Part shown: piece by piece, positions 56,858 to 64,000 of the stretch
Layout: every line of letters starts with the position of its first letter
Position numbering within the stretch: position 1 is the first letter of the stretch
Assembly (NCBI GenBank): GCA_035528415.1
Contig: DATKYQ010000039.1
Location: 1 to 64,000 of the forward strand
DNA length: 64,000 bases
DNA from: DATKYQ01 sp035528415
GTDB taxonomy: Bacteria; Myxococcota; B64-G9
Direction of reading: 5' to 3'
Notes under the pieces: generated by a model
Told to the model about the DNA's origin: nothing
Seen by the model: only the letters and a program-made list of their open reading frames with translations
The model's database searches: none
Translations under genes and position numbers: made by a program

Positions 56858-59800
56858 ATGCTCACAAGATCACATTCGAAAGTAATCGTGCACTACCTGT
56901 CTATCATTGCCGCGCTCTGGCTCATGAGTATCCTTGCGGCCTGCGGTTCGAGCACTTCGGGACCCGACACCGATGGAGACGGCGTGCGTGACTCGGTCGA
57001 TAATTGCCCGGCGGTGGCCAATCCCGACCAGGCCGACACTGACGGCGACGGCATAGGCGACGCCTGCGACGACGACGCCGACTTCGACGGCGACGGGGTG
57101 GTGAACGCGGATGACAATTGCCCGGCCACACCCAACGCCGACCAGGCGGACGCTGACGGAGACGACGTCGGCGACGCCTGTGACAACTGTCCTGCCAAGG
57201 CCAACCCGGATCAGCTCGACACCGACGGCAACGGCACCGGCGATGCCTGCGAGCCCGGCCTCGACTCGGACAACGACGGCGTGCCCAACGACCAGGACAA
57301 CTGCCCCGATGTTGCCAACACCGACCAGGCGGACGCTGACGGAGACGGAATCGGCGACGCCTGCGACAACTGCCCCGCCAAGCCCAATCCCGACCAGGCC
57401 GACACCGACGGCAACGGCACCGGCGATGCCTGCCAGGCAGGCCTCGACAGCGACGGTGACGGGATTCCCAACAACCAGGACAACTGCCCCAACACGGCCA
57501 ACCAGGATCAGCTCGACGGCGACCAGGACGGTCTCGGCAACGCCTGCGACAACTGCCCCGCCGTGGCCAACCCCGACCAGGCAGACGCAGACTCCGACGG
57601 CACCGGCGACGCCTGCGAGATATACATCTTGATCAGCGACTTCTTCCCGCCGGCCGGCTACCGCGAGCAAGACGTCGCCTTCACGATTTCGGGGCTCGGC
57701 TTCGACAACGACGCCGGCGTGCTGTTTACAAACAGCGACGATTCCCAGATCACTTTCACGCCCACGGCCGTGACGATCGACTCGAGCACCAGCATCAGCG
57801 GAACAATCCCGGCCGATCCCGCGCGGGTGCTCGGGCTCTACGACGTCAGCGTCACCAACGTTGCCGCCGGCACCAGCGACACGCTCGAGAAGGCCTTTCT
57901 GGTCACCCCCAATCCTCCGCCGGTGGTCGACGACGTGGTGCCGCCATACGCCTATAACGGCGACCCCAACGACGGGCTGCTCTCAGACCGGGCCATCGCC
58001 GTCAAGGGCTCGAACTTCCTCTCGACTCCCGGCGTGCGCTGGGTGCTCAGGTCCGACCCTTCGCAGATCTTCGAGGCCCGCTCGGTGGCCTTCACCGACT
58101 CCACGGCCGTGACAGCAATCATTCCCTCCGAGTCGGCCCACATGCCGGCCGGGCTCTACACCGTCCAGTTGACCAACCCCGACCTGCAGGGAGCCGAGTG
58201 GTCCGGCGACTTCGAGGTTACAGCCACCCCGCCGCCGCACATTTTGGCCATCGATCCGTTGCGGTCGGCCGGGAACGACTTCAACAGCGGCGCTGTCGCG
58301 CTGACGGTGCGCGGCGAGCACTTCGTGGCCGGCGCCTCCGGAAGCCAGGTGGCGCTGCTCGACCCGACCGGCGCCGAGATCGCCTTAGTCACCGACGCCC
58401 AGGACGAAAACACGCTGGTGGCCTCGGCCGGCGTCATCAACGTCGGCAACGGTTCATACCCGGTCAAGGTGACCAATCCCGACGGGCAGTGGGACACCTA
58501 CTATCTTTTCTCGGTCACATCGAGCGCCGACGGCAAGCTGCAAGACACCGACAGCTGGGTGGACTACCCCCAGACCACGCTGCAGACTTCCCGCTGGCGC
58601 CACGCCGGCACCTACGGATTCGATGTTTTCGGATCGGGATACATATACATCATGGGCGGCTCCGACGCGGCCGGCAACCCGCTCGACGGCTGCGAGTACG
58701 ACCAGGTCAGCGTCTTCGGCGAGCCCGGCGTGTTTCGCACGCTCTTGCAGTTCGACGGCAGCGGCCATGTCCCTAACGTGCTCGATTCGGCTCGGACGGG
58801 CCTGGCGGTGGCCCGCCTGGGTCCGTACATCTACGCGCTGGGCGGCTCGGCCGACGGGGTGAGCGCGCTCGATACCACCGAGATGGCCCGCATCCTGGGC
58901 ACGCGCACGATTCCCTATCTCAACCGCCACCCTCAGGCGGCCCCGGGCGGTTCGTTACCGGACGGCTCGTGGTACTACATGGTCTCGGCGGTCACGGCCG
59001 ACGGCGAGAGCCTGACCAGCCAGGAGGCCATCGCCCGCGATGCCGGCGGCAGCCTGACCATTCGCTGGGCTCCGGTCGACGGGGCTACGAGCTACAACGT
59101 CTACCGTTCGCCGGCTTCCGACGGGCGCAGCCAGTCCGAGCGCCTGCTGGCGGTCGACGTGCAGGAGACCTCCTTCGAAGACGACGGCACGGGCGCCTTG
59201 ACCCCGGCCCCAGGCAACCTGCGCGGGCACGGTGCCGAGGTCGGCGGTACGCTTTCGGCAGGCTCCTGGACCTACCGCGTATCGACCAACACCGGCGCCG
59301 GCGAGTCGCTGGCCGGATATCCGCTGGCCAGCGAGGTATCGGCCATAGCCGGCGAGAACGCGATCATCATCACTTGGGACGAAGTACCCGGGGCCGATTC
59401 CTACAACGTCTACCGCGGCCAGGCCGTGGACGACACCAGCGGCGAGACCTACCTGCTGGCCGCCGCGGTGGCCGGCACCCAGTTCACAGACGACGGCAGC
59501 GCCGCCGTCGATGCCAATTCGCCCGCGCCGGACGGCACCCGTCCGCTCCCTCCCGGAAGCCTGACGCGCTGGCGTGTGCTGACGGACGATCAGGGCCAAG
59601 CTATCGAGATGGCCTTCCCCCGCGAGGGCCTGCGCGCGGTCACTACCAGCTTGCCCTTCGACGACGACGATGACCCGGCCACCCCGCCGGTGCAGCGTGC
59701 CTTCCTCTACGCCGTCGGCGGGCGGATCGATGCCACGGCCGATACTCTCTACCTCGATACCGCCGAGCGAACCGAGATCGATCTATTGACGGGCGGCATC

Positions 59801-61042
59801 GCCCCCTGGGCCACAGAGCCCGAGACGCTGACCACGCCGCGCGCCTTCTACGCCTTGATGTCCAGCCAGGGACGCATGGAAAATCCCGCTCCCGGCGACC
59901 AGCCGCCCCAACTGTGCGACGACGTCGACGGCGACGGCTACGAAGACATCGAATGCGGCGGCACGGACTGTAACGATCTCGATCCGGAGATTCACCCGGG
60001 CGCCGACGAGATTTGCGGCGACGGCATCGACCAGGACTGCGACGGCCAGGACGACCCCTGCGGCTGCACCACCGACGCCGACGGCGACGGCTTCATTTCG
60101 GCGGCCGACTGCGGCGGGACCGACTGCTGCGATGACGGCAGCGAGTCGAGCCTGGGCTGCACGGTCGACACGGCGGCCGAGATTCACCCCGGGGCCGCGG
60201 ACACCTGCGAGGACGGGATAGACTCGGATTGCGACGGGATCGACCCGGCTTGCGATTGCTGGGACAACGACTCGGACGGCTACGACGATCAGGCCTGCGG
60301 CGGGGACGACTGCAACGACGGCGACGCCGGCATCAACCCCGGAGCCGATGAGATCTGCGGCGACGGCATCGACCAGAACTGCGACGGGCTCGATCCCGGC
60401 TGCGGCTGCCAGGACGCCGACGGCGACGGCTACGAGGACGAGGCCTGCGGCGGCACCGACTGCAACGACAATGACCCGACAATACATCCGTGGGCCTATG
60501 ACGCCTGTGACGACGGCATCGACCAGAACTGCGACGGCTTCTATCCGACATGCTTCTGGAATCCCAAGAAGGGCGGCCGCGGCCCCGATGAAGACATCTT
60601 CTTGATCGCCACCAAGGGAGACAACCTGTTGACCACGCCCAACAACGCATTGGGTCTCGACAGCTTCGAAGTATGTACCATAAACGAAGATCCCCTGGCG
60701 GCGCCGCTGGGCCAGCTCTCGGCCTGGGTCAGACAGGCCGAGGTGAGCAACCACACCACCTGGGGTCACGAGGGAATGTTGTACATCGACTACGCTTTCA
60801 ACTTCGGCGGAGCCACCTCCGAAAACACGAGTTCGGTCACCGCCGATGTTCACGTCTGGGGCAGCCCCTTCGACCCGACGGCCAATGCCGACCAGGTCGT
60901 GCTCAGGGACGGCTCGGCCGCCGGGCACATGAGACTAAATCGCGCCTATTTCGTAATCGTGCGTATCTTCTCGCGCCTGATCGCCATCGGCGGGATCGAC
61001 GGCAACGCCATGGTCGACACCGCCAGCGTGATCAGACAATGA
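56858..61042 (+). CDS. large lipoprotein: thrombospondin type 3, IPT/TIG, Fn3-like and MopE-type repeats
   Basis: 1394 residues. Lipobox LAAC. Residues about 35-255 are Asp-rich thrombospondin type 3 repeats (calcium binding), about 260-560 IPT/TIG-like and Ig-like domains, about 570-700 a kelch-like stretch (DVFGSGYIYIMGGSD, GPYIYALGGS), then two Fn3-like domains ('ADGESLTSQE', 'SYNVYR' twice). The region about 1020-1230 has four MopE-type metal-binding repeats (CGGTDCNDLDPEIHPGADEICGDGIDQDCDG pattern). A large exposed surface protein, perhaps for adhesion or metal capture. 25 bp after the caspase gene. Confidence 0.88.
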   Translation: MLTRSHSKVIVHYLSIIAALWLMSILAACGSSTSGPDTDGDGVRDSVDNCPAVANPDQADTDGDGIGDACDDDADFDGDGVVNADDNCPATPNADQADADGDDVGDACDNCPAKANPDQLDTDGNGTGDACEPGLDSDNDGVPNDQDNCPDVANTDQADADGDGIGDACDNCPAKPNPDQADTDGNGTGDACQAGLDSDGDGIPNNQDNCPNTANQDQLDGDQDGLGNACDNCPAVANPDQADADSDGTGDACEIYILISDFFPPAGYREQDVAFTISGLGFDNDAGVLFTNSDDSQITFTPTAVTIDSSTSISGTIPADPARVLGLYDVSVTNVAAGTSDTLEKAFLVTPNPPPVVDDVVPPYAYNGDPNDGLLSDRAIAVKGSNFLSTPGVRWVLRSDPSQIFEARSVAFTDSTAVTAIIPSESAHMPAGLYTVQLTNPDLQGAEWSGDFEVTATPPPHILAIDPLRSAGNDFNSGAVALTVRGEHFVAGASGSQVALLDPTGAEIALVTDAQDENTLVASAGVINVGNGSYPVKVTNPDGQWDTYYLFSVTSSADGKLQDTDSWVDYPQTTLQTSRWRHAGTYGFDVFGSGYIYIMGGSDAAGNPLDGCEYDQVSVFGEPGVFRTLLQFDGSGHVPNVLDSARTGLAVARLGPYIYALGGSADGVSALDTTEMARILGTRTIPYLNRHPQAAPGGSLPDGSWYYMVSAVTADGESLTSQEAIARDAGGSLTIRWAPVDGATSYNVYRSPASDGRSQSERLLAVDVQETSFEDDGTGALTPAPGNLRGHGAEVGGTLSAGSWTYRVSTNTGAGESLAGYPLASEVSAIAGENAIIITWDEVPGADSYNVYRGQAVDDTSGETYLLAAAVAGTQFTDDGSAAVDANSPAPDGTRPLPPGSLTRWRVLTDDQGQAIEMAFPREGLRAVTTSLPFDDDDDPATPPVQRAFLYAVGGRIDATADTLYLDTAERTEIDLLTGGIAPWATEPETLTTPRAFYALMSSQGRMENPAPGDQPPQLCDDVDGDGYEDIECGGTDCNDLDPEIHPGADEICGDGIDQDCDGQDDPCGCTTDADGDGFISAADCGGTDCCDDGSESSLGCTVDTAAEIHPGAADTCEDGIDSDCDGIDPACDCWDNDSDGYDDQACGGDDCNDGDAGINPGADEICGDGIDQNCDGLDPGCGCQDADGDGYEDEACGGTDCNDNDPTIHPWAYDACDDGIDQNCDGFYPTCFWNPKKGGRGPDEDIFLIATKGDNLLTTPNNALGLDSFEVCTINEDPLAAPLGQLSAWVRQAEVSNHTTWGHEGMLYIDYAFNFGGATSENTSSVTADVHVWGSPFDPTANADQVVLRDGSAAGHMRLNRAYFVIVRIFSRLIAIGGIDGNAMVDTASVIRQ

Positions 61043-61053
61043 GGAGAACGGCC

Positions 61054-62454
61054 ATGAAAACCGCGATCGTCGGCCCTGTTGCGGGTCTTGCGTTACTGTT
61101 CGCTTGCTGCGGCGGCGGCAACGAGGACGAGTGCAACCCGGCCGCCCCGGACTGCGGCGCCGGCTTGACCTGCGAGGCCGTCCAGGGCGGCCACGCGAAC
61201 TGCTTTGCCGAGCTTGTAATAATCGGCGGCGTGCAGGACGCCACGGACGGCTCGCCGATATCGGGTGCGCTGGTTCAGGCGGTCGATGCCAATGGGGCCG
61301 CCACGGGCAGCAGCGATCGCACAGGCCCCGACGGCGGCTTTTCGCTGACCGTCCCCGCCACTCGCGACGCCGACGGCAACCCGGTCGCGGGCTCTTATAC
61401 GCTGCGGGCCCAGGCGGCCGGCTACCAACCCTTCCCGACCGCCATCCGCCCGGCCTTGCCGCTTGCGGCGACCGATGCCGCGGGCAACGCCGACGACGGC
61501 TGGAAGATTGAAAGCGCTCAGACCACCATCCTCTTGCTGCCTCTGCCGGGGGGCGGTTCGGGGCTGGGCTCGATCTCGGGAACGGTACATGCAGATCAAC
61601 CCGGCGGCGTCCTGGTAGTCGCCGCGGGCGGCGCGGCTGGCTACCCGGGCTATTCCGATTCGGACGGCGATTACACCGTCTTCAATGTCCCGGCCGGAAG
61701 CTTCACCGTTAGCGGCTATCGTTCCGGCCTGCAGTTGCAACAAGCCGACGTCACGCTGGCGAGCGGTGAAGACAAGACGGGAGTCGATCTCGAAGAATCG
61801 ACCTCGGCCCTGTCTTCCGTCTCCGGCAACGTGCAGATCGTAAACGCCCCCGGAGACTCCAAGACCAGCGTGGTGCTGGCGGTCGAAAGCACCTTCGAAG
61901 AAAACGCCGCCCGCGGCGAGGTTCCGCCCGGGCTGCGGGCGGGCGAGGTTACAGGCAATTTCTCGATCGACGGCGTGCCCGACGGGCGCTACGTTGTGCT
62001 GGCCGCCTTCGAGAACGACGGCCTGGTGCGCGACCCGGACCAGACCATCGGCGGCACCCGGATCGTGCACATCGAGGTGCCCGATCCGGTAAGCGGCAAC
62101 AGCGTGGTGCTTCCCGAGGGCTTCAAGGTGACCGAGGCGCTGGAGGTCCTGTCGCCCGGCGCCGCCGGTCCCGAGCCGATCACCACCCAGACCCCGGTTT
62201 TCAACTTCGCAAACGACTCCAGCGAGGACGGCTACGAGATCCACGTCTTCGACGCCTTCGGCACCGAGATCTGGACTATCGAGATCGGCCCCTCGTCCAC
62301 TCCGCCCCAGGTGACCTACGCCGGCCCGGCGCTCGATCCCGGCATGTACTACCAGTTCAGGGCGCTTTCGTTCCGCGACAAAAGCGGCACGCGTACTTCC
62401 ATCAGCGCAACCGAAGATCTCAAGGGAGTTTTCTGGTACGATTCCAACCCATGA
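61054..62454 (+). CDS. carboxypeptidase-regulatory-like (CarboxypepD_reg) lipoprotein
   Basis: 466 residues from the ATG at 61054 (GAGGAGAACGGCC). The lipobox is a poor but plausible LLFACC. After a short Cys-rich segment, two or three beta-sandwich units with the pattern 'GGVQDATDGSPISGALVQAVDANGAATGS...TDPDGGFSLTVPA' match carboxypeptidase regulatory-like domains, seen as modular surface or transport parts. The C-terminal part (about 370-466, 'NDSSEDGYEIHVFDAFGTEIW') is Fn3-like. 11 bp after the large lipoprotein gene, and overlapping the methyltransferase-like gene by 4 bp. Confidence 0.82.
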   Translation: MKTAIVGPVAGLALLFACCGGGNEDECNPAAPDCGAGLTCEAVQGGHANCFAELVIIGGVQDATDGSPISGALVQAVDANGAATGSSDRTGPDGGFSLTVPATRDADGNPVAGSYTLRAQAAGYQPFPTAIRPALPLAATDAAGNADDGWKIESAQTTILLLPLPGGGSGLGSISGTVHADQPGGVLVVAAGGAAGYPGYSDSDGDYTVFNVPAGSFTVSGYRSGLQLQQADVTLASGEDKTGVDLEESTSALSSVSGNVQIVNAPGDSKTSVVLAVESTFEENAARGEVPPGLRAGEVTGNFSIDGVPDGRYVVLAAFENDGLVRDPDQTIGGTRIVHIEVPDPVSGNSVVLPEGFKVTEALEVLSPGAAGPEPITTQTPVFNFANDSSEDGYEIHVFDAFGTEIWTIEIGPSSTPPQVTYAGPALDPGMYYQFRALSFRDKSGTRTSISATEDLKGVFWYDSNP

Positions 62455-63218
62455 GTGATGTCCGGCAGCTCGGCTCCCGCCTGGAACACCTGCTCGCTAA
62501 CGACGAAATCGCCATGATCGAGCGGCGGCGGTTGATCGAGCTGATGTGCCTGTTCGCGGATCTTCCCCCCCCGCCCGATCCGATCGGCCTGTTTCCGCGT
62601 TACGCCGAGCTGAAATCGAATTTCGCAGTTGCAGCCGACGGCGACGATCCGGAGACGCTGCACGAGTCGTTCCTGGCGCTCTACGCTCATCTGCACGGCT
62701 ACCAGGCGCCCTACACTCCCGAGGAAAGAAAGCGGGTGGACGCGACCGGCGGCTACTGGTGCCACGCGGGCGGATTGTCGCCGATCCTGAAAGCCGGCGA
62801 TCATATCCGGGCCGGGACAATCTCGGCCGATTTCGGGGCCGGCAACGGGCTTCAGGGCCTTTTGTTCCAGAAGCTCTACCCACACAAAAAAACCATCCAG
62901 ATCGAGATCTCAAGCAAAATGATCGAAGCCGGGCGGGAGCTGCAGCGCTGGCTCGGGATTCCCGAAGAGAAGGTCGAGTGGTCGTTGGGGGACGTCGTCG
63001 ATCATTCGCCCACGGGAATGGACTTCATCTACATCTATCGTCCGCTGAAACCCGAAGGCCCGGGCCGGGAATTCTACAGGCGGTTCGCTGCCGAGCTTGC
63101 AAGAGACGCAAGGCCGGTAGTAATCTTCTCGATTGCGGACTGCCTGCGCGATTTCTTGCCGGCTTCCTTCGAGGTCTTCTACGGCGACGGGCACCTGACC
63201 TGCTTCGAACGAAAATGA
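62451..63218 (+). CDS. class I SAM-dependent methyltransferase-like protein
   Basis: 255 residues. The glycine-rich SAM-binding motif is at about 127-133 (DFGAGNGLQG), followed by the acidic turn 'IQIEISSKMIEAGRE' and a third strand 'MDFIYIYRPLKP'. An unusual helical N-terminal part precedes it. The acceptor is unknown. It is coupled to the surface lipoprotein upstream by a 4-bp overlap, though a link to it is not evident. It could also be a catalytically inactive member. Confidence 0.72.
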   Translation: MSDVRQLGSRLEHLLANDEIAMIERRRLIELMCLFADLPPPPDPIGLFPRYAELKSNFAVAADGDDPETLHESFLALYAHLHGYQAPYTPEERKRVDATGGYWCHAGGLSPILKAGDHIRAGTISADFGAGNGLQGLLFQKLYPHKKTIQIEISSKMIEAGRELQRWLGIPEEKVEWSLGDVVDHSPTGMDFIYIYRPLKPEGPGREFYRRFAAELARDARPVVIFSIADCLRDFLPASFEVFYGDGHLTCFERK

Positions 63219-63273
63219 GGGGAAAGTATGAAATCGTGAACCTGATCGTTTATCCCAGAGGGAGGTGACGCCC

Positions 63274-63918
63274 TTGTCACGCAAGCTGTCGTTCTTTTGG
63301 CTGATCCTGGCCGCCTGGCCGGCCGGATACGGGGACACTGGAGCGAGCCTGCCGAATTGCGACTCGGTTCGCCAGGTGGTGGTGACCGACATCGACGAGA
63401 CCCTGACGACTTCGGACGCCGAGTTCGTGGAGCAGCTTGTCGACCCGGCCCACGATCCTTCCATGCGCGCCGGCGGACCGGAGCTGATGCAGGGCTACGC
63501 CGAGCGCGGCTTCGTCATCCACTACCTGACCGCCCGTTCCCGGACCCTGAAGCTTACCGACGGTACGACCTGCGAGCAGGCCACCATCGACTGGGTCGAG
63601 GAACACGGCTTCCCCTGGAACCAGGGCCAAACCTGGCTGGATCTGGCCGACGCGGTGCTGAGCAGCGATGACACCGTAACCTACAAGACCGCGGCCATCG
63701 AGACCCGGAAGGCTCAGGGTTACAGCTACGAGTACGCTTACGGCAACGCCACGACCGACATCAGCGCCTACGAAGCGGCCGGCATCGACAAGACCGAAAC
63801 CTTCATAGTCGGCACCCACGCCGGCGAGCAAGGCACCCGGGCCATAGATGGCGAGGATTTCGTCCAGCACGCCGCCGAGCAACTGCCGCAGGTGCCGACC
63901 TTGTGCGTCTTTCACTGA
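63274..63918 (+). CDS. secreted LNS2/lipin-type HAD phosphatase-like protein
   Basis: 214 residues from a TTG at 63274, chosen because GGAGG lies 8 bases upstream; the GTG at 63265 overlaps that site. Signal peptide (SRKLSFFWLILAAWPAG). The HAD-type catalytic motif is Asp39-Ile-Asp41-Glu-Thr (VTDIDETLT). 'GGPELMQGYAERGFVIHYLTARS' is the second motif, and 'EYAYGNATTDISAYEAAGI' the loop of the LNS2 domain of eukaryotic lipins and Smp2/Ned1, phosphatidate phosphatases. An exported bacterial version suggests phospholipid or phosphate-ester turnover in the periplasm. Followed by GGGACG-type repeats. Confidence 0.85.
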   Translation: MSRKLSFFWLILAAWPAGYGDTGASLPNCDSVRQVVVTDIDETLTTSDAEFVEQLVDPAHDPSMRAGGPELMQGYAERGFVIHYLTARSRTLKLTDGTTCEQATIDWVEEHGFPWNQGQTWLDLADAVLSSDDTVTYKTAAIETRKAQGYSYEYAYGNATTDISAYEAAGIDKTETFIVGTHAGEQGTRAIDGEDFVQHAAEQLPQVPTLCVFH

Positions 63919-63920
63919 CT

Positions 63921-63990
63921 AAAACGGGGACGGAGGTTATCCAACTCCCCGAAATCACGTAAAAACCGCAAGAACGGGGACGGCCTGGGC
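63921..63990 (+). repeat. two GGGACG-type motifs at the window end
   Basis: AAAACGGGGACGGAGGTTAT at 63921-63940 and AGAACGGGGACGGCCTGGGC at 63971-63990. Same core as the repeats by the RAYT-like gene. Confidence 0.65.
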
Positions 63991-64000
63991 CCTATTTCGG

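Noticed and set aside
1..64000. tRNA or rRNA genes
   Set aside because: I read the intergenic gaps and saw no cloverleaf-like or rRNA-like sequence; a covariance search would settle it.

Overview
The window is GC-rich and gene-dense, and looks like a chromosomal segment of an uncultured deltaproteobacterium/Myxococcota-like bacterium. The reasons are: four surface proteins ending in a Cys-rich motif, one hydrophobic helix and an Arg/Lys tail (MYXO-CTERM-like); many large lipoproteins built from thrombospondin type 3, MopE-type and SbsA-like Ig repeats; an Hsp70 with a PilZ-like N-terminus; and an oxygen-sensitive acyl-CoA dehydratase-type operon pointing to an anaerobic or facultative lifestyle. 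The species cannot be named from sequence alone. I see no rRNA, tRNA, CRISPR array or prophage. No gene-free stretch exceeds about 300 bp.

Layout. 1-6060: end of a surface protein, an S9 peptidase lipoprotein, a tandemly duplicated Cys-rich lipoprotein flanked by 44-bp direct repeats, a membrane protein, and a VapBC-type toxin-antitoxin pair. 6064-10919 (minus): operon of a secreted agmatine/peptidylarginine-deiminase-like protein, a DUF4091 protein and a beta-barrel protein, then a Mut7-C protein. 11566-20166 (plus): a thrombospondin-type-3 protein, a lipoprotein whose signal peptide is out of frame because of a 5-bp duplication, two tandem DUF4139/MuiA-like proteins, and DNA-3-methyladenine glycosylase I. 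20209-25603: Ig-like lipoprotein, outer membrane protein, zinc-ribbon protein plus OsmC, a REP-associated (RAYT-like) transposase and a small lipoprotein. 25798-29184: VIT/vWA protein.

29176-40063 (minus): an 11-gene operon, most genes overlapping by 4-11 bp, starting with its own TetR repressor. It encodes two complete modules of 2-hydroxyacyl-CoA dehydratase-type subunits, each with its own ATP-dependent activase. Between the modules lie a GMC flavoprotein, a CooC-like ATPase, an SCP2-like protein and an unknown protein with a Cys cluster. This is the strongest candidate for an undescribed system: probably low-potential radical chemistry on a lipid or acyl-CoA substrate.

40192-47000: phospholipase D-like lipoprotein divergent from tetR, a hybrid receiver/histidine kinase, PilZ-Hsp70, a DUF6485-like protein and a HEAT lipoprotein. 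47015-53375 (minus): a very large Ig-like lipoprotein and a beta-barrel protein. 53526-63218 (plus): a sigma factor, an anti-sigma factor and a periplasmic caspase-like protein in an overlapping operon, followed closely by large surface lipoproteins and a methyltransferase-like protein. 63274-63918: a secreted lipin-type (LNS2) phosphatase-like protein. Short repeats of the GGGACGGAGGTT type lie in several intergenic gaps, some next to the RAYT-like transposase.
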